The translations under genes were made by a program, and so were the position numbers. The notes under the pieces are model-generated. The model saw nothing but the letters and a program-made list of their open reading frames with translations. It made no database searches and had not been told where the DNA came from. Of a DNA stretch of 64,000 bases, positions 33,324 through 45,487 are shown piece after piece. Position 1 is the first letter of the stretch. Every line of letters starts with the position of its first letter. The stretch is from the NCBI GenBank assembly GCA_021613335.1, contig JAJTWR010000113.1, forward strand, positions 2,747,001 through 2,811,000, written 5' to 3'. Source of the DNA: Whitmania pigra (lineage: Eukaryota; Annelida; Clitellata; Hirudinida; Haemopidae).

Positions 33324-34217
33324 TCTCCCCTTATACAACTAATGTCACTTCATTATATAGTCCTTGAACCGAACTGGGAGACAAGAGGTTCGACCGCTGT
33401 GGGTTTTCATGATTAGTTGAGAATTGCTTCCTGTCCCGGCAACATTTTCTGACTGATCGGATGATGATGGAACTGGCGATCCCGCCAGTGTTTCGTGCTG
33501 TTGTTCATCAGTGTTACTTGTAAAGTCATCCAGTACGGGTTCTCTGATGGGTCGATCTTCTTTTGTTCGAATAATGTCTCTCCGGTTGCGTCTAATTTTG
33601 GATCCGTCTTGGGTTTCAACGATGTATGAACGAGGAGTGGAGTGAGCATGCTTAACAACGCCACGTGCCCATTTTCCGTTATGTCGCACACGTACTACCT
33701 CACCCTCATTCAATTTCGGAAGTGATTTCGATTTTCTATCATAATACATCTTCTGCTTATTCTGTCTAATCAGCAGATTCTTCTGAGCATTTACAATATG
33801 TGGTTGCAAATTTTTCTCAAATACTGGAGGCTTAGTTCTCAACGATCGACTCATGAGCCATTGAGCAGGACTAACATCCAAACGAATTAGATCTAATCTG
33901 CAACAAGAGGGCAAACCAATGATCGTTGCCGTATGGTGTTCCACTACAAAAAATTCATGGTCAGCAGTTTCTTTGCTTGTCTTTACAGACAGCGTTACTT
34001 TTCCGACTGGGCGAACCTTGTTGTTCCCGAACGCTGACAAAATTGTTGTTGTCTTCTGAAACCTTGTCTTCTCGGGAAGCTGCTCGAATGTTGACCTGCA
34101 CATCACGTTGGCCTCAGCACCGGTGTCCAGTTTGCAACTGATTGCTTTTCCACCCACTATGATGGTCGTCTTCCAACAATAATATCTGTGGCGGATCTGT
34201 GGCGAGGGGGCAAGCAC
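33324..34217 (-). pseudogene. Gypsy relic: protease joined to integrase C-terminus
   Basis: A 290-codon minus-strand frame (33345-34217) begins with an aspartic protease (KLDTGAEANVM, later TIIGLPSC) and passes directly into the C-terminal part of a Gypsy integrase (SPAQWLMSRSLRTK, MYYDRKSK, EGEVVRVRHNGKWARGVV, RRNRRDI). RT, RNase H and the integrase core are deleted, yet the frame is uninterrupted. A polypurine tract (TAAGGGGAGA, 33324-33333) and LTR-like TGTGACATATG follow. Gag and 5' LTR are not seen. Probably an internally deleted copy; the open frame is notable. Confidence 0.75.
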
Positions 34218-34675
34218 TGGAACCCCTACTTGCTTGCTGATACAAACATAATACTAGAATATTTCACAGCCATTTAGCTTAATATTGTATTTTTGAAACT
34301 TTATAAAATTGTATTAAAAAATATTTATTGGTAAATTTTATTAATAAAATTTCTTGATAAATAGTTTAAAATAAAAATATAACTTCAATATTACATTAGA
34401 GTGTTTTAAGCTTTGGTCACTTGTTTAATAGCGGATTTTAGCTATTTTTCTTATCATTAAAAATGACGCCATTGGTGCCCAGCCCCTCAGTTTGCCATTT
34501 AATATTTCTCTAAAGTAATAATAACAATAATAATTTATAAATATGTACAATTGACTGCAATACAGTTCCAGTAAATTAGGAAAGCTTTCGACATCAACAT
34601 TTAGTACATATTATGAGTTTCGATAATTAACTTTCTGGTATCTTTGCTTTCCTAATTTGTCTTCAGTGTTAACTT
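34218..34675. other. Intergenic, no gene seen
   Basis: AT-rich sequence without recognisable features. Confidence 0.4.
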
Positions 34676-34853
34676 TATTGTAATTGTAATTGTAACTTCA
34701 TTTATTTAGCGCCATATGCATAGCGTCAGAGGCGCTTCTTGTAACCATTTATATAGCGCTCCTTCCCAAGGGCGCTGGCTGGCTGTAAGTGCAGTCTGGG
34801 TTTCGAACACGACACATTAAGGCACGTAACCCATTCGGCTAATCTGCACGCCC
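34676..34853 (-). mobile_element. tRNA-derived SINE, copy 3
   Basis: The best-preserved copy. Read on the minus strand: GGGCGTGCAGATTAGCCGAA with A box TTAGCCGAATGGGTTA, B box GTGTTCGAAACCC, then the tail gcgcctctgacgctatgcat ending in aattac repeats. RNA polymerase III promoter boxes are inferred from these words. Confidence 0.85.
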
Positions 34854-35387
34854 AAACTTTAATGTTTGAGTAGCATTTTTTACCAGCATACTTTGCTAGA
34901 ATACAAATACATAATATAAAATTTATACATACAAAAAAATATTTGTTACTTAGCTTAAGTTTACAAAGTTCATAAAAAATAGAAGAAGAGTTGAAATAGC
35001 ACATTCATATGCTAACCAAACTATTTGTTAATAATTCAGTGACGCGGTAAGGAAGGTGGCAGAATTTAGCATTTGTGGTGCAGTTTCGATTGTATTTATA
35101 ATGTAGCACATGGAACTTTAAATAAGTTTAAAGGTCTCGGATTATTCCAGGGAGGGAAAATAAGCTATTCTGGAGTTTTCCTGAGAATCAATTTCCAAGA
35201 TCTTTATTTATCAAAATTAATGATCCGGATTCCTTTAAAACACTTTTTTGTATGCTTTAATGTATTTATTTTAAAATATTTTGTAATATTAAAAATAATT
35301 GACTCAACATTACAAAATAAAACATTACTTTTACTTTTTTCACTTTTCGTTACTGTAACATAAATATAACTGGACACTTTTAATGAC

Positions 35388-38300
35388 ATGGCGGAGGAGC
35401 CCGTGAAAACGTCCGACGTGTCGGAGAAAAAAAATGATGCTACTAAGGATGGACATCCCTCAGTTAGCAATCCATTGTCGAAAAAGTTAAATAAAATTCT
35501 GGAAAGTCGGCTTGATAATGACAAGGTTAAGTTTGGGGCTTTGTTGGAATGATTTATTGGCTATTTGAATTATTGTTAAAAGGGATAATGTGATAACTTA
35601 ATAAGATGTTTCGGATAGGATGTTTTGGATGCTCTGAAGTCATTGTCGGAGTTCTTCACAGAAAATAATATCAGAACACGAAGGAATCTTAGGAGTGATA
35701 TTGAAAAGAGAGCCCTTGAAATAAACAAAAATTTCATAAACTCTTTTGCTTCCGTTAAAGAAGTAACTTTTATTTTACAAAAATGATTTTTAAACACCTT
35801 TCATATAACTTTTTAATAGCAAAACGTAATATTAATTCATTACCTAGTTATTTTAGAAAGTGCTTATGGATACTGTTATATCTGCATGCACAAATACAAC
35901 AGATACAGTGCCTTTATTTTTAAAATTTATGTGATTTATTGCGTACATATGTTGTTCTTTTTTATAAATAGCAACTGGATGGCATCTGTAAGGATGTTGA
36001 GGATATATATGCTTGTTGTCAGGACATGACATCTCGACTGAAAGTAAGCAAGAATTTTGTAAAGGATTCAACCAAATGTTTTTATTACATGCATTACATT
36101 TTTGTAGAAAACCAAGAACCAGACAAGAGATCTGATAAATCAGACAACCAAGTTACAAGGTGAGAGCCAAAAGATTCAGCTTAGATCTCAGATCGTGGAT
36201 CTGTTTCTTGCAAAATTTCAATTGAAACAAGAGGAAATTCAAGCTTTGAAGGGAGGTAGGGATGGCCAGCTGCATCAGGTTGTTTGTACTTTCATTAATT
36301 ATTTATTATGCTGGTTGCTTAAATTCATAATTAATTTAAATAGATCTGAAATAGTTTTTTTAAGAATGATATGTCTTTAACTTTTCTTTTCTGAAATTTT
36401 CAAGCTTGCAATCAACACAAAGATATAAAAATCATTTTAGGACTTCTTTGATGCACTCCAGCGTGTCAAAGAAATTCATGAAGACTGTAAAATACTCCTT
36501 CGTACAAACCATCAAACTACTGGGTGACAGATTAATCATTTATTGTGTAAAATTACTTTAAAATTGATTTAAAAGTATTTGTTATTTAATATGGTAGTTT
36601 GATCGAACTTTTAAGGCTTGAGCTTATGGAATCCATGGCTATGCACCAGGAAGCAGCTTATGAGAAGCTCTACAGATGGACGCAGAGTGGGTTGGATGAT
36701 AAAATTGTGAGGGCTTGAATATTTAGTTAAGATATTAAGTTTTTTTTTAGATGAATGTTGTCTACTGACAACTGATGCTCCAGACATGAACAACAAATTG
36801 TGTCAAGCCATGGAGGCTTTGCAGGATAGACCTGTGCTGTTTAAGTGAGAGATGCTGTCCATTTGGATGTCAAATGTTATATTCTATGTGCTATATGGTG
36901 CTAGTTGGTATTGTAGCTATTTACTGCACTGCATTGTTTATGTTGTGCTAGTAATTAAGTATGATATTAATTGCGATAGGTTATAATCGGTTGGTAATTT
37001 TAGGTACTCTCTCGATGAATTTAGTAATGCAAGGAGAGCTTCTGTGGTGAGAGGATTCATTGATGCACTGACAAGAGGAGGACCAGGTGGGAATCCACGT
37101 CCAATTGAACTGCACAGCCATGACCCTCTGAGGTACCTGGGTGATATGCTGGCATGGATTCATCAAGCCATTGCTTCAGAAAAGGAGCATGCCCATGCTC
37201 TGCTGAAGAATTGCAACAAAATTGGTTAGTTTATATGGTTTTATTCTTAGCTCCTAAATTCTGAGAGTTTGGATGATTTAAAAATGCTGAAGACAATAAT
37301 TAGCCTAAAGTAACTTGTGAAATTTAATTTCTGGTGACCATCGAAGGCTTCCCAAAGGGAACATTGTTCCTGCTAATTGAGCCACCCACATAGAAGCTAT
37401 GAGATTTATTGTGTTTTACAATTACAGGAGTAAATTTCAAAATAAATATTATGTATCGACTAAATGCATTTAAATTTGTGTAGAAGTTTGATTATTGATA
37501 TCGAGGTGGGTGAATACTTGTTGAAGCTGCTTTAAAACTTCATTCCTAATTCCAGTTGCATCAGCAGCTCAATTGAGTCAGATCAATCCCAGTTTTCTCA
37601 AAATTAACAGATATCACATTCCATGGGGCAGCAGTTTAAATTTTATTCCAACCATTCAGCTAGTTGCCTAGAAAATAACTGTCAGGATGAAAGCACAACT
37701 TTTTTTTCCTTGATGCCTCCTTTTGATGACAAATTTTCTGGCTGGAATGCATTTGCAGTTCCTGTGATCAATTTTGATCGGTGACGACAAGTTTTCATCA
37801 GTCAGACTTGTTATCTGAATTGTTTTTGTTGCTTTCATGAAAAAATTACTGTTCACACACAGGTAGTACCAAACATGGCCATAATACTTGTTGAAAAAAT
37901 TGTGAAGTTTGTAATCTTTTCAGGAAGTTATGAAATGAAGCCAGGTATCCCCATTTGCAGATACTTCTTTTTCTTGAAACACTCACTTTTCTTCTTAGCT
38001 TGAGGCAGTAACCATTTTAAACCAAAACGGTATGAAAAACGTAAATTCTTAGACTAACTATTCTGCAAAGATGAACCGTAATAATTAAAATCATTACAAC
38101 TTTTTATTTAGCACTGTAAATAAAATATTGTAGATATTTGACGATTTTAATGTTTAAACTGCAATTCTGGCCATTCAATGAGACAATTATGGTAACCTTT
38201 GTGCGGGCCAGGCATGGGCTTGCAAAGGGCCTCATGTTTGATGTGCTGTGCTATTTGACAAGTATCTCCTGAAACATTCCAAAGCGATGCCTCTGGCTCC

Positions 38301-40822
38301 ATAGTAGTCAAATTATTTTAAGAGAATGGCGGGATTGACAGTATCAAACATCTTCACCAAGTCCAGGAATATGGCAATAGAAAATTAATTTTGATCAACT
38401 GATTCTGCAATTTTTGTGGGACACATTGCTATTTTGCTCCTTCTATTGTTTTGGTCAGTATTCAGAAAAAAAAAGTTTTTCAGCCATGTGGATGAAACTG
38501 TCGAGAACAGTTGAAAATGCATTAAGATAATTTGAATTCGAACATCAGCATTCTGAACTTTTTTCATTCATAATCATCTTGCTCCACTTTTGCATTCCTA
38601 ATGTTTGCAACTAAACAAGGGTAAACTCAGATACATGTCATTTAACTGAAACATTTAAACACCAACCAATTCAATGTGAAGGTTGGAATACCAATTCAGC
38701 ATAAACAATATTGCTTTAGAAGGAAAAAAGGATGTGCTAATAGTTACAGTTTTGAAATAAGTACTTTTTACTATTTACTTCATTTAATGACAAGTATTGT
38801 TGACCATTGAAGTTATGGAAGATACTGTGCAGGAGATGCTGAAGCTCATTACTGAGGGCATTTGCAGACCACTCAAGGTAAGCAGGGACAAAGTCATCTG
38901 TTTGTGAAATCTTAATTAATTAATTAATTATGATACTAATGTGTGGTGATAATTAATTATGATTAATTAATTAATTGTGTGTTAATGAGATCTGTAATAA
39001 AATTTAAAACCAGAGGCTTTATATTTGTTGGAGGGTCTGGTGCTTGGATTTATTATGTTTATTAATTTTATGCTCATTTCTTGTGGTTTCAGATTAGAAT
39101 TGAACAAGTGTTGACTTCAGAGCCAGGTCCAAAGGTTTTGTATAAGCTGACCAATCTGCTTCAGTTCTACATTGTCACTAACAGGTAATGGTGAAGTGGG
39201 TTATCGGGGAACTCGATGAAGTTCATATTGAAAACAAACAAGTTATGCTCTCCAAAAAGTCAGATACTGTCAGCATCATGTGTCCTTCTGCATACCTTGG
39301 ATGAGATGTTCCAACTGAGTCAGAAGCTGTTCTTTTCTAGCCTCTCATTCACCACCAACAAACTGATGGAAAAGGTAATGCATTAATTAAGATGCTTTGT
39401 TTTTTCAAATGATTATATTTTTTAAACAAAACAGGTCGAATTGCCTCAGCCTGATCTTAGTCCTTCCACCTCTCTCCATAGGATGCTTCAGCTCCTCCAG
39501 GACATTCTGTCCTCGGACGACTCACTCGTCATTGGTGTTGAGGAGAAAAAGAAAGTCTTTGGACAGGTTTTAATTGTCAATTAAGAATATTTTTGGACAT
39601 TTTTGTTGTGGCTTTTACAGACTGATGTTTTTTTTTTAATTTGCTATAGATTCTAGCTTCCCTCATCGATCCACTCATTCAGATGTCATCTCTTTCTGCA
39701 AGTCAATTAAGTGTTGTAGACATGGCAACATTCATGATCAACAGCCTCTACACCATCCAGTGCACTATTGCCCTCTATGAGTTCACAGATAAACATCTAG
39801 AGATGCTTAAGGCTCAGGTCAGTTGCAGTGATGATGACAATTGTGACAAGGACAATGATAATGAGGGCGATGGTGATGATGATGCCGACAACACATGTGA
39901 TGAGATCGAAATGAATATGTTGCAGATTGATGCTCATCTAGATACCCTGATAGGAGAACAGACCTCATTTGTTCTTTCCAACTGTGGGCTTGCACTTCTC
40001 TGCACATCTTTGCAGCAAACCAATCAAGTTAGTCCTTTGCACTTTTGAAAAAATGGTGCAATTTTATAACAAATTGTAAAGGAGAATTTTAGTAGCTCTG
40101 GAGATTTAATCTGACTTTACTGTTACATCTTTTACCTAGGAGCCTCTGTCCAAGATTCCAGGGATGGATGTTGTGTCAATTAGAAGTTCCATGGTGAGTT
40201 GTTCTGCATGGAATGCCTTAGCAAATAAGATGATGATTTTGCCACGTTTGACTCTGCAGGCAAAGTTTGATGGATATCTTTCCAAGCCTGATTCCCTGCT
40301 GCTTCCTCAGTGTTCCCAGATCTTGAGCTCAAAGTTCAGGTGAGGAGTGTCAATAGAATGCCATTGTGATTAAGCTAGGGTTGGATAACTCACAAATTTT
40401 GGATGAGTTGTTTGGATTATTTTAATGATGACAATAATAACAATAGATCTAGCTATATAGTGTCGTAAGTGTAAGCATTTATATTTTTTGAATGTGACAT
40501 CACAAGCAAACTAGCACTTAATTGGATCTGAAGGGCAATGTGCGCTCCAATCACATAAATTGAATTGAAAAATTGATAAAAACTGAAATAATAAATTAAG
40601 CAAAGAAAAAAACAAGTAGTTGAAGCTGTAAAAGCTAAGATTGCATGAAGAGTGAATCTGTTGTTTCATTACAGGGAAGTTATAAAACAGCAGTCCACAG
40701 AACTTATTTGTTTGGCTTATAAGCAGTTGTACCAAGCACTGGCTGACCCTAAAAATCAGTATCCTGACATAAACACTATTGCTCCAATTCTGCCTGATCA
40801 GGTGGTGAAGCTGTTGGCTTAA
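35388..40822 (+). CDS. COG6: Conserved oligomeric Golgi complex subunit 6, 17 exons (649 aa)
   Basis: Exons: 35388-35525, 35619-35762, 35972-36043, 36108-36278, 36441-36523, 36616-36686, 36751-36844, 37004-37224, 38813-38877, 39093-39184, 39260-39374, 39435-39566, 39650-39817, 39926-40027, 40140-40193, 40260-40339, 40675-40822; phases all agree and the sum is 1950 nt. The protein is a lobe B subunit of the COG tether for retrograde vesicles at the Golgi. It matches animal COG6 along its whole length, with hallmark blocks [50 protein letters not shown] and [16 protein letters not shown]; the N-terminus forms coiled coils. Human COG6 has 657 residues. Poly(A) signal AATAAA at 40878-40883. The 108-bp intron after exon 13 has no stop and is a multiple of three. 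Single copy, no sign of decay. Confidence 0.95.
38225..38470 (-). mobile_element. LINE reverse transcriptase fragment in COG6 intron 8
   Basis: The minus strand encodes [20 protein letters not shown], then after a stop [20 protein letters not shown], which is the RT palm start of a CR1/jockey-like LINE. It is antisense to COG6 and decayed. The rest of the 1588-bp intron shows nothing recognisable. Confidence 0.75.
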
Positions 40823-40883
40823 ATATTTTTACATTTTCAATTTGAATTTCATTGTTTGGAGACATAATGTTTAGCTTAATAAA

Positions 40884-41497
40884 ATATTAGGATCATGTGG
40901 TGCTTTTGCATTTCTTGCATGTTATGTGTCAAAAGTTGAGTAATTGATAAACTCTTATTATTATGCTAGTTAGTGCACATTCATATTATATTTGGAGGTC
41001 ATCACATTAGATACTAGTAACACACGGATGAATATTAAAATCAATTTATAGTAGCTACCGAAATCTCGTTAAATTATAAAGTTTTACCAAAACGTAACCT
41101 GGGCCCTATTGAGTGAGGATGTGCTAAAAAGTACTGTTTTGCAATGTAATTAATTTGTCCCAAAATTTGGTAGTGGATGCGCTAAAAATAAAAACACTAA
41201 TCTGCGCTGTTTGCGAGTACTAATGAAGATAAAATTTAATGGTTTTAAATTGCCGAATACTCAATTTAGCCATTGCTAATTATTTTATGATTCTCAACAA
41301 TTCAGACGAAGCCCGACATTGAAGGCTGCTTCACATGACTAAATTTCCAGCAAAGAAATGGTTTTGGTTTACGAAAGTTTAAGGCGAACTTAACAGGATT
41401 AATAGCTTTCCAAATATTATATTTTCACAGCTATTTACACACTGAGCATTTCTTCAATAATCTCAAAATGGCTTGAATTAAAGTGCGTCCTGAAAGT
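40884..41497. other. Intergenic between COG6 and Ly6-type gene 3, no gene seen
   Basis: The two genes converge here. No repeats recognised. Confidence 0.4.
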
Positions 41498-43403
41498 TCA
41501 CTGCCACTTTGGACGTGACAAAATCATCTGTGAAACAAAAATCAAAAAGAGGAGGAGTCTGAAAGAACAATTGATTCTTGTAGATTGGTTACAAAAATCG
41601 GTTTGGCAGACGCATATGCTGGCTTTAATAATATCCGTTTTGGCCTGCGCACATTTGAATTCATCAGGCTCCTTGTCCAGGCATTCTCTTATTGTCTTCA
41701 TATCTCCTGAATAAAGCATCGTCATCACTGTTATGCTTAACAAATATCATCATTTAATATAACTATTATCAGTAATAATCCACAGCAATATGCGCCAATT
41801 TTATAGTTTGTCCCCGGGCGCAAAAAACCCTAGCTACGCTACTGCGATAGAGGATTCATTTGCTAAAAAAAATAGACTTTAAAAGTGCACTGCAATTTAA
41901 GAAACAATATAAGTGACATTACCAACCACCTGTTTTCAATAATGCTGCTTTAACATATTTAAATAACTTAATATCTGGGTTTAAGAAATATGGTTTGGGT
42001 TCGGGTTAGGGTTTGTAAATTAATGAGCAAGAGAGAATTTCAAAAAAACTCCAACAGTAAATTTACAATATTTTATGAGATATAACTTATAGTTATATTA
42101 TAACTTAAAGTTATGCTCGAAATAACTTAAGCTGGAGAATATAAGGCAAAGCAGCGAAATATTTATTTCTTGCGCGAGGTCTTCTCCTCAGCAAAAAGAG
42201 GCGAACTTTCAGGAGAGATATTCTTGCAGAAGCAAACGACTGGACCCTCGCAGCCGACCTAGAAGGAATAAGGCACTATCCACTGGTACTGATAGAAAGT
42301 GGCAAGAGGCCTGATTTGGTGCTCGTGTCGCCGTCGGACAATGCCATCATTCTGGTAGAGCCGACGGTACAGGACAGACTACACTATAGCAACGCGCTCA
42401 AAGCGGATAAGTATGCAGATCTGTCGATGGACCTGGATAAAGATAACGGACAGACCTCTTCCCCATCGAGGTTGACGCAAGGGGCGTAGTCGGAAGGTCG
42501 ACTAACGCTTTCCTCACTAAGATCGGATTGAGGAACAAAGGCTAAGAGGAGGATGTCTGGGGCCGCAAACGCGGTATCATTTTGGATCTGGCACATGAGG
42601 AGCCAAAAAAAATCTTCAGAGGCCACTTCAGGAAAGACGTGATAAACCATCGGCGGCCTCCGGTGTAAATAATCTAACGACACTACAGGGCCATCATTGT
42701 CCGAGAGATGCGATATTGCCGGGTAAATCGGCCGAAAATTATTAAATCTGGCTGCCGCTACAAAGAAATTATAAGCCCCACTTTGCATGTAGGAAGTACA
42801 CTGGGTGTAGATGACACTGGGAGTTTTCGTGACGGTTGCAGGCAACTAGAGTGGATGCGATCGACATAAGAAGGCCATAGAGAGCCTTGCGCGTAGTCAA
42901 TGTTTTGTGCAAACTCGTTATGCGACATAAAAAGTCAAGGAGAGCTTTTGGAGTTCTTGTATTTTTTTATGGCACAATCCTAAATATCTTACAATAGATA
43001 ATTAGATTTTTAGTAAATAAATTTATAAATTAATTATTATTATTATTATTATTATTAATGGGATCATCATTTCACATGATAAAACAAATCCAATCGCTGC
43101 TTTGTTGATTTTGGCTCTTTTAATAATTTCCCAGTTGATCCCGCTACATCATATTAGCCAAGCTATTTGTCGATTTTTGGGTTTTACCTAAAGCGCTGAA
43201 ATCTTCCACATACCTAATATGTCGACCTCCTTTTTAATGCAAGCTTTCCCTTCGCAGAATTCACCCTCTTCTGGATTGAATGGATCGTTGCAACTGGTGC
43301 CTGAACATTTGAAACAAGCTATACCTGTGACTAAGACTCTTTCAGATTCCAAAATAATGATGAGAAAAGTCAAAAATAACATCCGTCTTGCCGCTCTTTC
43401 CAT
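41498..43403 (-). CDS. Ly6/uPAR-type three-finger protein 3, possible GPI anchor (132 aa)
   Basis: Minus-strand exons 43214-43403 and 41498-41706, phase-1 intron of 1507 bp. ATG at 43403. Signal peptide MLFLTFLIIIL, mature start ACFKC, LU cysteines ending ICVCQTDFCN. After CN and a short polar linker comes a hydrophobic stretch (FRLLLFLIFV) and a short tail, which suggests a GPI anchor signal and attachment to the cell surface, unlike genes 1 and 2. The intron contains a hAT end and an RLE-LINE relic next to an ATT array. A nearer in-frame ATG (at MLFLTF) is an alternative start. Confidence 0.75.
41791..41844. mobile_element. hAT terminal fragment
   Basis: The last 54 bp match the right end of the hAT at 11672-13719 (gccaatt.tatagtttgtc, ccccgggcgcaaaa, ctagctacgc) and end in CTG. 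It lies in the Ly6-type gene 3 intron; the rest of the element is missing. Confidence 0.8.
42170..42670 (+). pseudogene. RLE-type LINE relic (endonuclease region)
   Basis: The plus strand encodes RRDILAEANDWTLAADLEG, RPDLVLVSP, IILVEPTV, and after a shift FPIEVDARGVVGRS and FLTKIGLRNKG. This is the C-terminal restriction-like endonuclease region common in RLE LINEs of animals (RPD..L....ILVELTVPWE type). Stops and shifts are present. An ATT array at 43034-43058 follows after about 360 bp that may be its 3' UTR. Confidence 0.7.
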
Positions 43404-44689
43404 TACCAAATAAAATCTGTGAGTGTAAAATTATTTATTCATAATATGTCGCAAAAATGAATTAGAATTACAATTTTAAAACACGGATGAATTTAAATTT
43501 ATTATAAACCATTTTTAAAGGTAAAGTCATACTTCATAAAATATTGTCATTTTACGTTAGATTTGATACAATTTATTTAAGTAACCTGTGCAATTTCGAT
43601 TCAAAACCGAGGTTTAAATAAATCAGTTGATAATCCTCAGTAAGGACCTTCCGCCATTCATTCTTGAATTGTATTTAAGCATTGAATCAGCTGTCATTGA
43701 TAAGCCATGCATATTTAGGGATCTCTTGCCGCATTAATTGTATTGTTTAGCTGTTCAAGAACTAATATTACGCCTAGACTTCATTTTGACTTCAAAATCT
43801 ATCGAAATCGTAAAAATCAATAATTTTAACATTAGTAAAACATCAAAGAAAGTAATTAATTATGATCTCTTTTAATTTCCAGCATTACCATGACTTTTTA
43901 ATCTAAACATGATGAGGCTGTGACAGCCATCCATTGGTTTCAAGTTCGTGACTTGACTGGCATTTCAAATGCGCGTAGCTACACAAGAGATAGTGAACAT
44001 TAGGATATTCAAAGTACCTAATCTACTCTCGTTGCCTTCAGCTTTCACAAAGCATAACTTTGTAGCCGCATTAGCTTCCAAAGTGTCGTCTTTCCGAAGA
44101 TCAAGTTTTAAATAAATTCTCTATTTGCGCTCCATGGGCCTGGAACAACTGCATCTCAGGGTATCCAAAACGGTCACTCATATAAACTCACAAATCATAG
44201 CATTATTGAGCTTGCATAGCAGACGAGTGCTTGCTGATAAAATTGTATAAAAATATTTGATTTTGTATTATTTGCACATGAACTGGTCGCATTTGAGAAT
44301 ATAACTAGCTTATTTGAGGAAGTAGTTTCAAGTCGCAAATGTGCGTAGAATTACCTGTTCAGTTGAACCTGATCAATAAAGGTGATCATTCACTTCATTT
44401 ATGAGAATGTAAAACGTTATCACATAAATTCGTGTAATTAAATATTTGTAAGATTAACAAGATGAGCTGATTTGTTTAAGAAATAAAATGATACTGCGAC
44501 AAATCAAACATATTATTTGTTATCGAATCTTATTAAATATAATAATTAAACATGTTAATGAAAAATGGACAACAATTAATTTGATATGTGAACAAATCTT
44601 GTAAAATTGTCTTATCACTTCATATGTTTTTATAAAATATTGTTATAAACCTGAAGGCATCAATAAATTCTTAAGATTCTGCGGACCCA
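43404..44689. other. Upstream region of Ly6-type gene 3, no gene seen
   Basis: AT-rich, no recognisable gene or repeat. Confidence 0.4.
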
Positions 44690-45399
44690 TAGTTACGCAG
44701 AGAGCTGTGAGACCACCTTGAGTTATGGATGGTAGAGAATGGCCGTGACCCAGAGGAATATGTCTTTACCGATCCGTTTCTGAAAATCATGTTGTAAATA
44801 TTATACAAACCCTTTAAGCAGTTGACTGTGACTGACAAAGGCTGTCCAATAGAGGAGCTTCACCTGGAGGTTGATAATGTTGTTGTGAAGTGAGGACAAA
44901 CCTGAGCACACGGAGAAAAATCATGCCAGTCTCTGATGCACTAATTCCGTGCCCGATTGCCTCGTTAGTGTCGGTTGGAAAGAGAACCGATGAAATAATT
45001 GATGGAAGCACTTTGACAGAGACCGAGAGGGAAGCTTCCTTGCACTGAGGAATCGGTGGAGGAACTGGGCAGGAAGGACAATGGTGAACGATTCGAGTTG
45101 GGGGTGACCGAATACAATTCAGCGGTAGATGTGGGGATCGATGATGTGGATGGGATTGCAGCAGAGAATGGAGAAGTTAACAGTGAGGTGCCCGATAGTC
45201 ACGAACCAGTGGACCTTCATAAATCGTCAATTACAGATTTGGTAATCTGTATAAATTTTTTTTTTGTTGGAACAAGCACAACAATATACCAACAGAAAAG
45301 AAAAGCCAAATAAAATAACTCGAAGTTCTGCTCTAAGGAAACGCACGCTTCCGCTCAGACTCACTATTAATTAAATTATTCATTTGTAGAAATAGAGGA
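44690..45399 (+). other. GC-richer stretch with broken or short frames, unrecognised
   Basis: Short frames occur, such as CPIEELHLEVDNVV at about 44850, PVSDALIPCPIASLVSVGKR at about 44930 and an acidic 85-codon frame at 45056-45313. Composition resembles coding or former retroelement DNA, but no family is recognised and no consistent exon set could be built. Confidence 0.3.
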
Positions 45400-45487
45400 C
45401 ATAAGCATCTAGCGTCGGCGAGTTACGTCGCGTGTTTTGCGTTCTTCCTGGAATATCACTCATCTTGTTATTGTTGACCGCATCTAC

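Noticed and set aside
34790..34853. tRNA gene from the A and B boxes in the SINE
   Set aside because: No cloverleaf can be drawn and the boxes are part of a repeated SINE head.
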